The notes: generated by a model not told the origin, from the sequence alone. A stretch of DNA of 64,000 nucleotides from JAJEFO01 sp965209045 (GCA_965209045.1 CBDBPW010000001.1:1116001-1180000); one strand, 5' to 3'; shown: positions 35,536 to 42,969, numbered from the stretch's first letter. Program-made: numbers and translations.

Positions 35536-35670
35536 ATGGCCGACCACAAGCACGGTGAAATGGAGATTTCAGATCAGGAAGCCGTTTTCTCTGGCTTCGT
35601 GACCTGGGTGAAGAACGTTACGATTGTCTGCTTTCTTGTCCTGATTTTCCTCGCGGTCTTCAATTCCTGA
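35536..35670 (+). CDS. aa3-type cytochrome c oxidase subunit IV
   Basis: 44 residues: MADHKHGEMEISDQEAVFSG then one TM helix ending CFLVLIFLAVFNS. The MADHKHGEM-x-I-x-x-QE start and single helix define this small subunit, found in Rhodobacterales aa3 oxidases and known from Paracoccus and Rhodobacter crystal structures; its function is not clear. It stands alone, 124 nt after fadJ and far from any other oxidase gene. GGAGACAGGAACC precedes the ATG. Too short for most automatic callers, but the match is strong. Confidence 0.9.
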   Translation: MADHKHGEMEISDQEAVFSGFVTWVKNVTIVCFLVLIFLAVFNS

Positions 35671-35867
35671 GCTTCCTCTCCGCGTCTTCACGGACGCAAG
35701 AGTTGGCATTTTCGGAGACGTGGATGTCCGCGGTGTCTTGCCCGCTCCGCGTGACACGCGTGATGCAAGTCCGGCGGCGGGCCATTGGCCGGCGGTGCGG
35801 CAAGTCCTGCAGATCGTGATTCAGCTGCATCCAGGACAGTTTGGCTGGCGGTCAAACTCGAAGCGAA

Positions 35868-36194
35868 TCAGAACATCAAATTGAGAACTTCAAGTGTCGT
35901 TGCACCGGCCAATGCGCCCCAAAGGACGCTCTTTCGCCAGAAGGCGACGACCAGCGTTGCAAGTGCCGCGGCAAGGCGCACCGGATCGGTGACTCCTCCG
36001 GCGGCATCCGGCCATGCCACGAGCGGAGCGACCAGGCCTGGCAGCACTGCCACCGGCGTGTAGCGCAAGTGGCGAAGCAGCCAGTCGGGCATCCTTCGAC
36101 CGGCGACCGGCCCGAGGAAGGAGAATCGGATCAGGAACGTCCCCGCGCCCAGCACGGCGATGATCGCCCAGATCTCGGTCGCCGAATGGCTCAC
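35868..36194 (-). CDS. azlD: AzlD-family small membrane protein of branched-chain amino-acid exporter
   Basis: 108 residues with about three TM helices and a GTG start overlapping the azlC stop (GTGA). IWAIIAVLGAGTFLIRFSFL, then RHLRYTPVAVLPGLVAPL and LVVAFWRKSVLWGALAG match AzlD/YgaH. With AzlC it forms a two-component exporter of branched-chain amino acids or analogues. The 197 nt between the cox subunit gene and this stop (35671-35867) show nothing recognisable. Confidence 0.9.
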   Translation of the reverse strand: MSHSATEIWAIIAVLGAGTFLIRFSFLGPVAGRRMPDWLLRHLRYTPVAVLPGLVAPLVAWPDAAGGVTDPVRLAAALATLVVAFWRKSVLWGALAGATTLEVLNLMF

Positions 36195-36892
36195 CGGCCT
36201 CGCCTTCTCTCGATTTCCGCGCCCACCGCCATCGCAATTGCGGCGGCGATCAGGAGGCCGATGCCTGTCGGCAGCCAGAACAGGAGCATTGCCGCGATCG
36301 CCGACGACACGGCGGCTGCAAGATGGGCAAGCGTCTTTAGCATTGGTGCCACGATTGCCAGGAACAGGATCGGCATCGCGAAGTCGATCAGGGCGCTGTC
36401 GGGCAGCGCCCCGCCCGCTGCTGCGCCAATCAGGGTCCCAACAACCCAAAGTGGTGCCGTCAGCGCGATCGTGCCAAGAAAATAGACGACCTTCTGCTTT
36501 GTCGGCCGTTCGGGCCGTTCGTCGAAATGTGCGATACCAAGCGCATAGCTGACGTCGAAATTCAGATACGAAACGATCACGCGCTGCCAGAGCGGGGCCG
36601 ACCCCAGATGCGGCTGAAGTGAGGCGGAATACATCGCCATTCGCAGGTTGACGGCAAGTGCCGCCAGAATCGCCACCCAGACGGACGCCGACTCCGACAA
36701 CAGCTGCACGGCAGTGAACTGGGCGGATCCGGCGATCACGACGACCGACATTCCGACCGCTTGGGGAACATCCAGCCCGGCCTCGACGGCGACGACCCCG
36801 AACAGCAAGGCGAACGGGCCGATGACGAGCAGGAACGGCAAGCCGGCGACGAATCCTTCGAGGAAAGCGGATTTTCCTGTGGCTAAGGACAT
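36191..36892 (-). CDS. azlC: AzlC-family branched-chain amino-acid exporter large subunit
   Basis: 233 residues, about seven TM helices. The N-terminus FLEGFVAGLPFLLVIGPFAL with FGVVAVEAGLDVPQAVGMS and then VVIAGSAQFTAVQLLS is the AzlC/YgaZ signature. The downstream azlD overlaps it. An Lrp- or AzlB-type regulator is not adjacent. The start is 58 nt from the edge of the IS relic, so its promoter must lie in or next to the element. Confidence 0.92.
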   Translation of the reverse strand: MSLATGKSAFLEGFVAGLPFLLVIGPFALLFGVVAVEAGLDVPQAVGMSVVVIAGSAQFTAVQLLSESASVWVAILAALAVNLRMAMYSASLQPHLGSAPLWQRVIVSYLNFDVSYALGIAHFDERPERPTKQKVVYFLGTIALTAPLWVVGTLIGAAAGGALPDSALIDFAMPILFLAIVAPMLKTLAHLAAAVSSAIAAMLLFWLPTGIGLLIAAAIAMAVGAEIERRRGR

Positions 36893-36958
36893 GGTCCGGC
36901 CCTAATCTCCGTCAGGTGCGAATAACACACGCAGGAGGGGGCGCAATCAGTGAACACT

Positions 36959-36978
36959 CCGTCGCCTGAAGACGACGG
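36959..36978. repeat. Right-end hairpin of the IS605-type relic
   Basis: A 6-bp stem (CCGTCG at 36959-36964, CGACGG at 36973-36978) with 8-nt loop CCTGAAGA, 14 nt beyond the stop of the tnpA-tnpB fusion. Subterminal imperfect palindromes of this kind are the sites recognised by Y1 HUH transposases. It also sits where the guide-RNA (omega RNA) 3' end of TnpB systems usually lies. Confidence 0.6.
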
Positions 36979-36991
36979 CTTCTCGGCCAGG

Positions 36992-37378
36992 CTACGCGGC
37001 AACCCGCAGGCTTCGCGGCTGAAGGCCGGTTCCCGGCCCCTGGACAACCTGCAGCATGTTGCGGGCGGCGTTGACGTCGCGGTCGAGGACAAGGCCGCAG
37101 CCGTCGCCGGCGTGCACCCTTTCGGCAAGCGTCTTCGGCCTATCGGGCTCCGCCGCGCAAAGCGTCGGGTCGCTCTCGACGAACAGGTGAACGTGATCCG
37201 GCATGATCTCCATTGCGTGGAATGTCATGCCCCTCTTGTCCGCAACCTGGGCGAGGAGCTGTCTCGGCCGAGCTTCCATCTGGCCGCCAAGCACCTTCCG
37301 GCGCCACTTCGGACACCAGACCAGATGACATTTGAGCGTGAAGACCGCACCTGCCTTCTTGGCATGCCTGTCAGCCAT
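36992..37378 (-). pseudogene. In-frame fusion of IS200/IS605 tnpA N-terminus to tnpB C-terminus
   Basis: 128 codons. Residues 1 to about 75 are a Y1 HUH transposase start: FTLKCHLVWCPKWRRKVL and MEIMPDHVHLFVESDP with the HVH metal motif. The rest (ERVHAGDGCGLVLDRDVNAARNML) is the RuvC-III end of TnpB, with the zinc ribbon reduced to one Cys and the D-R-D-V-N-A-A-R-N motif intact. The catalytic Tyr of TnpA and all of TnpB upstream are gone, consistent with an internal deletion that happened to keep frame. It should be inactive for transposition; a residual ORF product is possible. Confidence 0.8.
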
Positions 37379-37472
37379 GAGGGCGATATACGGACGGCAG
37401 ACGCCTATTGCGGCGAGGGACGCGCATTATTCACCTGTCGCCCGAGGGCGGCAGTCCCCAGCGCGCAATCTC

Positions 37473-38354
37473 ATGGATCGTGAGGGCGCTTGTCGGTACC
37501 TGATCGCTCCCGATCCGGGGGACGTGCGGCTGACGCGCGCGGTCGAGGGCGTCGACGAAGCTGGGGCCAGCGCAGAAATTTCAGTGGTCGAGGAGCGTCC
37601 GCTGACGATTTTCCTGAACGGTCAGGAAATCGTGACAGTCATGACCATCGGCGACTATCCCGAGTTCCTGGCACTTGGATTTCTTCGGAATCAGGGCATG
37701 TTGCAGCCCGGCGAGAGCATCGCTGGCGTTGATTTCGATGCCGAACTCGAAACCGTCGTGCTGCGCACCGACAGCGAGACAAGCTATGAGGAAAAGCTGA
37801 AGAAGAAGACCCGAACGAGCGGGTGTGCCGTGGGCACCGTCTTTGGAGACGTCATGGAAGGCCTCGAGGACTTGACGCTGCCGCACGCTGAACTGCGCAC
37901 GTCCTGGCTGTACTCGCTCGCGCATGCCATCAATCGAACGCCGTCACTCTATCTTGCGGCGGGCGCGATTCACGGGACCGTTCTCTGCGAGGCGGATCGG
38001 GCATTGGTCTACATGGAGGATGTCGGTCGCCACAACGCGGTCGACAAGATCGCAGGGTGGATGCTGAGCAACGAGGTCTCCGGCGACGACAAGATCCTTT
38101 ACACGACCGGACGCCTGACCTCGGAAATGGTGATCAAATGTGCCCTCATGGGAATCCCGGCGCTTGTCTCCAGATCCGGATTCACGGCGTGGGGCGTGGA
38201 GATCGCCCGTGAAGTCGGCCTGACCCTGATTGGCCGAATGCGAGGGCACCGTTTCGTATGCCTGTCAGGCGAACAGCGTCTTGTTCGGGACGCCGAGCCG
38301 GCGCATGTGGCGACGGAAGAGCGCAGGCACCAGCGAAAGGGAAGTCGCGAATGA
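37473..38354 (+). CDS. fdhD: Formate dehydrogenase sulfurtransferase FdhD
   Basis: 293 residues. FdhD carries sulfur from IscS-type desulfurase to the molybdenum cofactor of formate dehydrogenase. EERPLTIFLNGQEIVTVMTI, DYPEFLALGFLRNQG, RTSGCAVGTVFGD (single functional Cys), GAIHGTVLCEADRALVYMED, VGRHNAVDKIAGW and TTGRLTSEMVIKCALMGIP are conserved blocks. The start at 37473 is only about 20 nt from the IS relic edge and has no SD; the original upstream region may have been replaced. Heads the cofactor cluster fdhD-mobA-mobB-moeA. No formate dehydrogenase structural gene is in the window. Confidence 0.92.
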   Translation: MDREGACRYLIAPDPGDVRLTRAVEGVDEAGASAEISVVEERPLTIFLNGQEIVTVMTIGDYPEFLALGFLRNQGMLQPGESIAGVDFDAELETVVLRTDSETSYEEKLKKKTRTSGCAVGTVFGDVMEGLEDLTLPHAELRTSWLYSLAHAINRTPSLYLAAGAIHGTVLCEADRALVYMEDVGRHNAVDKIAGWMLSNEVSGDDKILYTTGRLTSEMVIKCALMGIPALVSRSGFTAWGVEIAREVGLTLIGRMRGHRFVCLSGEQRLVRDAEPAHVATEERRHQRKGSRE

Positions 38355-38517
38355 TGCCACATGCACCACCCGCAGGACGGGAGCGAAAGCCGTCGAACAC
38401 GAGCTTTGGGCCGGTTGCCTGGACTGCGGAATCGCCAGCGGACCCAAGCTCACGAATCCCTCGGGTCCAAACTGGGCGGCAGATTCCCTGTGGCCGGATT
38501 GACGCTTGGCTACGGAA

Positions 38518-39120
38518 ATGAGCCTGCCCTCAGGCACAATTTTGGCTGGCGGCCAGGCGCGTCGCATGGGTGGCGGCGACAAGGGCCTTCTGGTCGTCGG
38601 TGACAGGACGATGCTCGAGCACGTGATCGATAGGCTTGCGCCTCAGGTCGGTGAACTGGCTTTGAACGCCAATGGTGACGAAACGCGGTTTTCAAGATTC
38701 GGCCTTCCGGTTCTCGCCGATCCTGTCGCCGGATTTGCAGGTCCTCTGGCCGGTGTCTTGGCGGGGCTTGACTGGGGGGCCGACCGAGGGGTTGCGAATA
38801 TCGTGACGGTCGCCGCTGACACCCCGTTCCTCCCCGCTGATCTGGTGGACCGGCTTCTGGATGCTGCCATGGACCAGGGCAGGCAGATCGCGCTTGCAAG
38901 TACCGCTGCCGGGCTGCATCCGACCTTTGGGCTTTGGCCCGTCGCGCTTCGAGACGACCTGAGAGCTGCGTTGTCGGAGGGCGTTCGCAAGGTTGTCGAC
39001 TGGACGGACGGGCATGGTGCGGCAAGGGCGGAGTTTCCGGTTGGCGAGCTTGACCCGTTTTTCAACGTCAACACGCCCGAGGATCTTGATCGGGCTCGGG
39101 ACTTCCTGGAGTTGGCATGA
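38518..39120 (+). CDS. mobA: Molybdenum cofactor guanylyltransferase MobA
   Basis: 200 residues. GTILAGGQARRMGGGDKGLL is the nucleotide-binding loop; LPVLADPVAGFAGPLAGVLA, VAADTPFLPADLV and FFNVNTPEDLDRAR complete the family pattern. It transfers GMP to molybdopterin to give the bis-MGD cofactor needed by formate dehydrogenase and other DMSO-reductase-family enzymes. The ATG at 38518 is preferred, with a TTG at 38506 possible. Overlaps mobB by ATGA. The 163 nt before it hold nothing recognised. Confidence 0.93.
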   Translation: MSLPSGTILAGGQARRMGGGDKGLLVVGDRTMLEHVIDRLAPQVGELALNANGDETRFSRFGLPVLADPVAGFAGPLAGVLAGLDWGADRGVANIVTVAADTPFLPADLVDRLLDAAMDQGRQIALASTAAGLHPTFGLWPVALRDDLRAALSEGVRKVVDWTDGHGAARAEFPVGELDPFFNVNTPEDLDRARDFLELA

Positions 39121-39620
39121 AGGTCTGGGGAATTGTCGGCTGGAAGAATTCTGGCAAGACCGGCCTCATGGAGCGCCTCGTTGCCGAGTTCGTTGCCCGA
39201 GGCCTCAAGGTCTCGACCCTGAAGCATGCGCATCATGTGTTTGACGTGGATCAAGAGGGCAAGGACAGCTACAGGCACCGCGTTGCCGGCGCGACCGAGG
39301 TCTTGCTTGCAAGCCGCCGGCGTTGGGCGTTGATGCATGAATTGCGAGACGAAGAGGAACAGGGGCTTGCCGTTCTGCTTGCAAAGCTCGCACCGGTGGA
39401 TCTGGTCCTGGTCGAGGGTTACAAGCGCGACTTGCACCCGAAAATCGAGGCGCATCGATCGGAGACCGGCAATGAGCTGATCGCTTCCGATGATCGAACG
39501 ATCATGGCCGTCGCATCGGATTGCGGTGCCAGGGCAACCGGCCGGCCGGCCTTCCACATCGACGACACGCCCGCAATCGCCGACTTCATTTCGAGCGAAC
39601 TGGGACTGCAGGGTGCTTGA
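39117..39620 (+). CDS. mobB: Molybdopterin-guanine dinucleotide biosynthesis adaptor MobB
   Basis: 167 residues, a P-loop GTPase: VWGIVGWKNSGKTGLMERL (G-x-x-x-x-GKT), LKHAHHVFDVDQEGKDS, RHRVAGATEVLLASRRRW and LVEGYKRDLHPKIE. It helps MobA in bis-MGD synthesis. Starts within the mobA stop, showing coupling; moeA follows 99 nt later. Confidence 0.93.
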   Translation: MKVWGIVGWKNSGKTGLMERLVAEFVARGLKVSTLKHAHHVFDVDQEGKDSYRHRVAGATEVLLASRRRWALMHELRDEEEQGLAVLLAKLAPVDLVLVEGYKRDLHPKIEAHRSETGNELIASDDRTIMAVASDCGARATGRPAFHIDDTPAIADFISSELGLQGA

Positions 39621-39719
39621 AGTGTCTTGCCATTGCGACTTGGCACGGCGTTGCCGGAGCGACATCATCTCTTCTTGGTTGCCGGACGGCAGAATCGGAA
39701 GGGCGCCGGGAACTGCTGG

Positions 39720-40976
39720 ATGCTGACACCGCCACGCATGAAGAACGACTGCTTCGCCTTGCCGCCCGGAGTCGACTGGACACCGGTCGACGACGCGCTT
39801 CGCAGGCTGCGCAAGGCCGTGCACCTGTCCGTGGACAGCGAGCGCGTGCCTGTCGGTGAAGCGGGCGGACGTCTGCTTGCAGAGTCGGTGCGAGCCCACC
39901 GAGCGAATCCGCCAGGCGCCAATGCGGCGGTGGACGGCTACGGATTCTCGCACCGCGCCACAAGTGCCGGCGACCAGTTGATGCCGCTTGTTGAAGGGCG
40001 TGCGGCAGCAGGGTGTCCATTCCCCGGACTCGTGCCGGAAGGACATGCCGTCCGCATCCTCACCGGCGCGCTCCTGCCGTCGGGCGTCGATACCGTCGTG
40101 CTGGAGGAAGACTGCTCGACGGACGGCGAGAGCATCGCGTTCGAGGGTCCGGTGAAGAAGGGCGCGAACACGCGCTTGAAGGGCGAAGACGTCAAGGAGG
40201 GCGAATTGGCGTTCCCCGCCGGCACCCGCCTAGGACCGCCCGAGCTTGCGCTCCTTGTGGCAACCGGGGTCACGGAAGTTCCAGTCCACCAAAGGCTGAG
40301 GGTCGCCGTGCTTTCGACCGGCAGCGAAATTGCTCAGGTCGGCACCGATCCCGATCCCGCTCGGACATATGACGCGAACCGGCCCATGCTCTTGTCCCTC
40401 GTGCATGACTGGAGGCTGGACCCGGTGGATCTGGGACTGGTGTCGGATGATCGAGACGCGTTGCGCTCACGTCTCGATGCGGGTGCCGATACGGCAGATG
40501 TCATCCTTACGTCGGGCGGTGCATCGGCTGGGGACGAGGATCATGTATCGGCTCTGCTGGCGGAATCGGGATCGCTCGGCGACTGGCGCATCGCGTTGAA
40601 GCCAGGCCGGCCGCTCGCGCTTGGGGTCTGGCGGGGCGTTCCGGTCTTCGGGCTGCCCGGGAATCCGGTTGCGGCGCTGGTTTGCACGTTGATCTTCGCC
40701 CGCCCGGCCATCGGCGTCCTGGGCGGCGAAGGATGGCACGAGCCCTTGGGATTCAACGTGCCTGCGGCGTTTGAGAAGTCCAAGAAGGCCGGACGGCGCG
40801 AATACCTTCGCGCACGCATGAACGCCGACGGCGCGGCGGAGGTGTTCATGTCGGAGGGCTCCGGCCGGATTTCGGGGCTGGCCTGGGCCGATGGCTTGGT
40901 CGAGATCGGCGATGACGCCCGGGAAATCCGGCGCGGCGACCCGGTGCGCTTCATTCCCTATGGCAGCTTCAGGTGA
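39720..40976 (+). CDS. moeA: Molybdopterin molybdenumtransferase MoeA
   Basis: 418 residues. It inserts molybdate into adenylated molybdopterin. Family blocks: NAAVDGYGFSH, VRILTGALLPSGVDTVVLEE, KKGANTRLKGEDVKEGELAF, VLSTGSEIA, YDANRPMLLSLV, DVILTSGGASAGDEDHV and VFGLPGNPVAALV. GGGAA 7 nt upstream supports the ATG at 39720; a second ATG at 39738 (MKNDCFALPPGVDW) fits homologue starts equally well but has no SD. Fourth gene of the Moco cluster; the rplJ region begins 635 nt downstream. Confidence 0.92.
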   Translation: MLTPPRMKNDCFALPPGVDWTPVDDALRRLRKAVHLSVDSERVPVGEAGGRLLAESVRAHRANPPGANAAVDGYGFSHRATSAGDQLMPLVEGRAAAGCPFPGLVPEGHAVRILTGALLPSGVDTVVLEEDCSTDGESIAFEGPVKKGANTRLKGEDVKEGELAFPAGTRLGPPELALLVATGVTEVPVHQRLRVAVLSTGSEIAQVGTDPDPARTYDANRPMLLSLVHDWRLDPVDLGLVSDDRDALRSRLDAGADTADVILTSGGASAGDEDHVSALLAESGSLGDWRIALKPGRPLALGVWRGVPVFGLPGNPVAALVCTLIFARPAIGVLGGEGWHEPLGFNVPAAFEKSKKAGRREYLRARMNADGAAEVFMSEGSGRISGLAWADGLVEIGDDAREIRRGDPVRFIPYGSFR

Positions 40977-40986
40977 CGCGTCGTGC

Positions 40987-41242
40987 CTACATGCCGGCAG
41001 GCGGCATGCAGCTGGCCGATTTGACCCGTTTCGTGTTCACGTCCTCTTCAAGCGTGGAGGCGCCAATCCTCGATCTGCTGCCGAACCAGATGGCCGGCGC
41101 AGGCACCTGGCGGTCGAGCCAATCGGCCGGGCTGATCGAGCCAATGAACTGCAGGACGTCCTCTGCCTTCCAGCAGTGTCAGGCTGGCGTGGGCATTGGC
41201 CACGCTCGGAGTCTGGCACACACTTGAATTGATCTGCGTCAT
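40987..41242 (-). pseudogene. Small conserved-looking gene with apparent one-base frameshift (about 85 aa if repaired)
   Basis: A strong SD (AAGGAG at 41251-41256, 8-nt spacing) precedes an ATG at 41242. The first frame reads MTQINSSVCQTPSVANAHAS then LTLLE and would continue with poor codon use to a stop at 41048. A second frame, one base over, reads AEDVLQFIGSISPADWLDRQ, VPAPAIWFGSRSRIGAST and LEEDVNTKRVKSASCMPPAGM to a stop at 40987; it has G or C at most third positions, like neighbouring genes, but has no start of its own. Skipping one G at about 41166-41168 joins them smoothly. Function unknown. It may be a recent mutation, a sequencing error or programmed frameshifting. Confidence 0.5.
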
Positions 41243-41368
41243 TGCGTCGCCTCCTTGAATGCGATGCGATCCAAGGGTCCTGGAAGATCGCGCGGGCAGC
41301 ATCAGGGGCCTGGTGACGGGGCCGTGCAAATGCTTGCGCAACGCCGTCGCGATTCCTGTCTTTTTCTC

Positions 41369-41397
41369 TTGCGCGGCGCCGGTCGGGGACATATAGG
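41369..41397 (+). promoter_or_regulatory. Candidate promoter for the rplJL-rpoBC operon
   Basis: TTGCGC (41369-41374) and TATAGG (41392-41397) are separated by 17 nt. The implied transcript has a leader of about 207 nt before rplJ, the usual length for an L10 operon leader. Confidence 0.4.
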
Positions 41398-41403
41398 CCG
41401 CCT

Positions 41404-41611
41404 GTCCGGAGAGTGTGTCCTGCAGATTCTCCCGACATCGTCCGAGACGGTGGGTTGGCGGAAGCCGTTAATTCCTGCCCGAGACGGGAACGGAAGAATT
41501 CTGACTTCAGGTTCGCTCTGAAGCTCTGTTCACGATGGACCCGTAAGGACTTCTGGGGCTTCGGCCTCGCGATGAGCCGGAGGGGTCACCCTCCAGATTT
41601 GGAGTGAAACT
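41404..41611 (+). promoter_or_regulatory. Leader of rplJ with possible SD-masking switch (L10 autoregulation)
   Basis: Just before the GTG start, CCCTCCA (41589-41595) can pair in two exclusive ways: with upstream GGAGGG (41579-41584, loop GTCA), which frees the SD, or with TGGAG (41600-41604, loop GATT), which contains the SD. In E. coli the L10-L7/L12 complex binds its own mRNA leader to repress translation; a role for this switch in that control is inferred. The rest of the leader is rich in short stems but was not folded. Confidence 0.5.
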
Positions 41612-42130
41612 GTGAATAGAGCCCAGAAAGAGAAAGTGGTCGAGGAACTCGGCCAGATCTTCGAAAGCTCTGGCGTGGTGGTCGTAGCCCACTACGCAGG
41701 TCTCACGGTCGCCGAGATGCAGGATCTCCGCGGGCAGATGCGCGCGGCCGGCGGATCGGTGCGCGTCGCCAAGAACAGGCTTGCCCGGATTGCCTTGGCA
41801 GGAAGGCCAAATGAACATCTGGCCGAATTGCTGACCGGGATGACGGTATTTGCCTATTCGGAGGATGTGGCCGCCGCAGCGCGTGTCGTCCACAAGTACT
41901 CCATGGCAAATGGCAAGCTGGTCATTCTCGGCGGTGCAATGGGCGAAACGGTGCTCGACGTGGCAGGCGTCAAGGCTGTCGCAGACATGCCGTCGCGCGA
42001 AGAGCTGCTTGCCTTGATCGTCGGCAGCATCGGTGCCGCTGCATCGAACCTTGCCGGCGCGATCGGAGCCCCGGCGTCGGACGTGGCGGGCATCCTTTCG
42101 ACCGTGGAAGAGCGGGCGGAAGCTGCTTGA
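41612..42130 (+). CDS. rplJ: 50S ribosomal protein L10 (uL10)
   Basis: 172 residues, standard length. Begins with GTG: MNRAQKEKVVEELGQIFESS, then VVVAHYAGLTVAEMQDLR and VAKNRLARIAL. L10 anchors the L7/L12 dimers on the GTPase-centre stalk. SD GGAG lies 7 nt upstream inside a possible hairpin. rplK and rplA, usual upstream neighbours, are absent; moeA and a small reverse gene precede it. rplL follows 56 nt later. Confidence 0.97.
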   Translation: MNRAQKEKVVEELGQIFESSGVVVVAHYAGLTVAEMQDLRGQMRAAGGSVRVAKNRLARIALAGRPNEHLAELLTGMTVFAYSEDVAAAARVVHKYSMANGKLVILGGAMGETVLDVAGVKAVADMPSREELLALIVGSIGAAASNLAGAIGAPASDVAGILSTVEERAEAA

Positions 42131-42186
42131 GACTTGCGTGTGGATCATGTTCGCACGTCGCAGCAAACCAGGAACGGAACTGAGAA

Positions 42187-42573
42187 ATGGCTGATCTGAA
42201 GAAACTTGCAGAAGAGATCGTGGGCCTCACGCTTCTCGAAGCGCAGGAGTTGAAGACAATCCTGAAGGACGAATATGGAATTGAGCCCGCCGCCGGAGGC
42301 GCCGTGATGATGGCCGGACCGGCAGCTGGCGGCGATGCCGGTGCAGACGCAGCGGAGGAAAAGGACGAGTTCGATGTCATCCTCAAGGCGGTTGGTGCAC
42401 AGAAAATCAACGTGATCAAGGAGGTGCGCGCGATCACCAGCCTTGGGTTGAAAGAGGCCAAGGATCTGGTCGAGGCCGGCGGCAAGGCTGTCAAGGAAGG
42501 CGTTACCAAGGACGAGGCCGAAGAGATCAAGGGCAAGCTTGAGGCGGTGGGGGCCGAAGTCGAGCTCAAGTGA
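42187..42573 (+). CDS. rplL: 50S ribosomal protein L7/L12 (bL12)
   Basis: 128 residues: N-terminal dimerisation domain (LKKLAEEIVGLTLLEAQEL), an Ala/Gly hinge near 40-55 and the factor-binding C-terminal domain (EKDEFDVILKAVGAQKINVI; GLKEAKDLVEAGGKAVKEG). The stalk protein recruits elongation factors. SD CAGGAACGG precedes the ATG; a hairpin lies just after the stop. Confidence 0.97.
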   Translation: MADLKKLAEEIVGLTLLEAQELKTILKDEYGIEPAAGGAVMMAGPAAGGDAGADAAEEKDEFDVILKAVGAQKINVIKEVRAITSLGLKEAKDLVEAGGKAVKEGVTKDEAEEIKGKLEAVGAEVELK

Positions 42574-42581
42574 CTCTTGCG

Positions 42582-42603
42582 GGACGGCCGGCCAGGGCCG
42601 TCC
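42582..42603 (+). terminator. Stem-loop after rplL (attenuator candidate)
   Basis: Perfect 8-bp stem GGACGGCC (42582-42589) / GGCCGTCC (42596-42603), loop 6 nt, 9 nt after the rplL stop, without a T-tract. In E. coli a partial terminator sits between rplL and rpoB to lower polymerase subunit output; the same role is plausible. A second 8-bp hairpin (GCCCAGCC / GGCTGGGC) lies at 42665-42686. Confidence 0.5.
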
Positions 42604-42951
42604 GCCCGGCCTTCAGGGAGCGCATTCTTGGGGGCTTGCACCGAATGGTTGACATGCGGGACGTGCCCAGCCGATCAAGGCTGGGCGCTCTCGTCGGAAA
42701 CATGACGACTTGTCGTGTGGAACGACGCGCGGGCCACGGACCGGCTTGCGGCCTTTCGAGCGCTCGACGCCGGCATGCCGCTGCACGTCGTCGGCCGTGA
42801 GAGCGGAACAGCAACAGGTGTCAACCCTTCCTTGAAGGTCCCCTTTCTTGCCGCATTCGACGTCATCCAGGGCGGCATTGTTTTCCGGGGCAAAGCGCTG
42901 AACCTGGCTGGGCACCCGTTTCGGACGATCGGACAGGCGGCGAGGCGCCGG

Positions 42952-42969
42952 ACGCCGTGATCACGGCGT
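42952..42969. repeat. 18-bp perfect palindrome in the rplL-rpoB spacer
   Basis: ACGCCGTGA followed at once by its complement TCACGGCGT. A short loop would leave a 7-bp RNA stem. It could be an operator or part of an RNA processing site. Confidence 0.6.

Larger units (their letters stand above)
36950..37450 (-). mobile_element. Collapsed IS200/IS605-family element
   Basis: About 500 bp instead of the usual 1.7-2 kb for a tnpA-tnpB element. The right end, in the - strand sense, retains a hairpin (36959-36978) followed by GTTCAC near 36950, resembling ends of IS605-type elements; the left end has an imperfect GC hairpin (CGCCC-GA-GGGCG, 37439-37450). Inside is a single frame joining tnpA start and tnpB end. 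Exact boundaries are estimates; no target duplication is expected because this family does not make one. Confidence 0.65.

Noticed and set aside
33180..35549. 789-codon open frame antisense to the FadJ-type gene
   Set aside because: Mirrors the codon bias of the sense gene, composition is Arg/His/Leu-rich, and it matches no family.
42649..42677. TTGACA hexamer as a promoter before rpoB
   Set aside because: The position 17 nt downstream (CGATCA) is not a usable -10 box and lies within a hairpin.
42715..42960. 81-codon frame in the rplL-rpoB spacer as a gene
   Set aside because: No SD, no recognisable motif and its stop lies in an 18-bp palindrome; more likely a structured leader.
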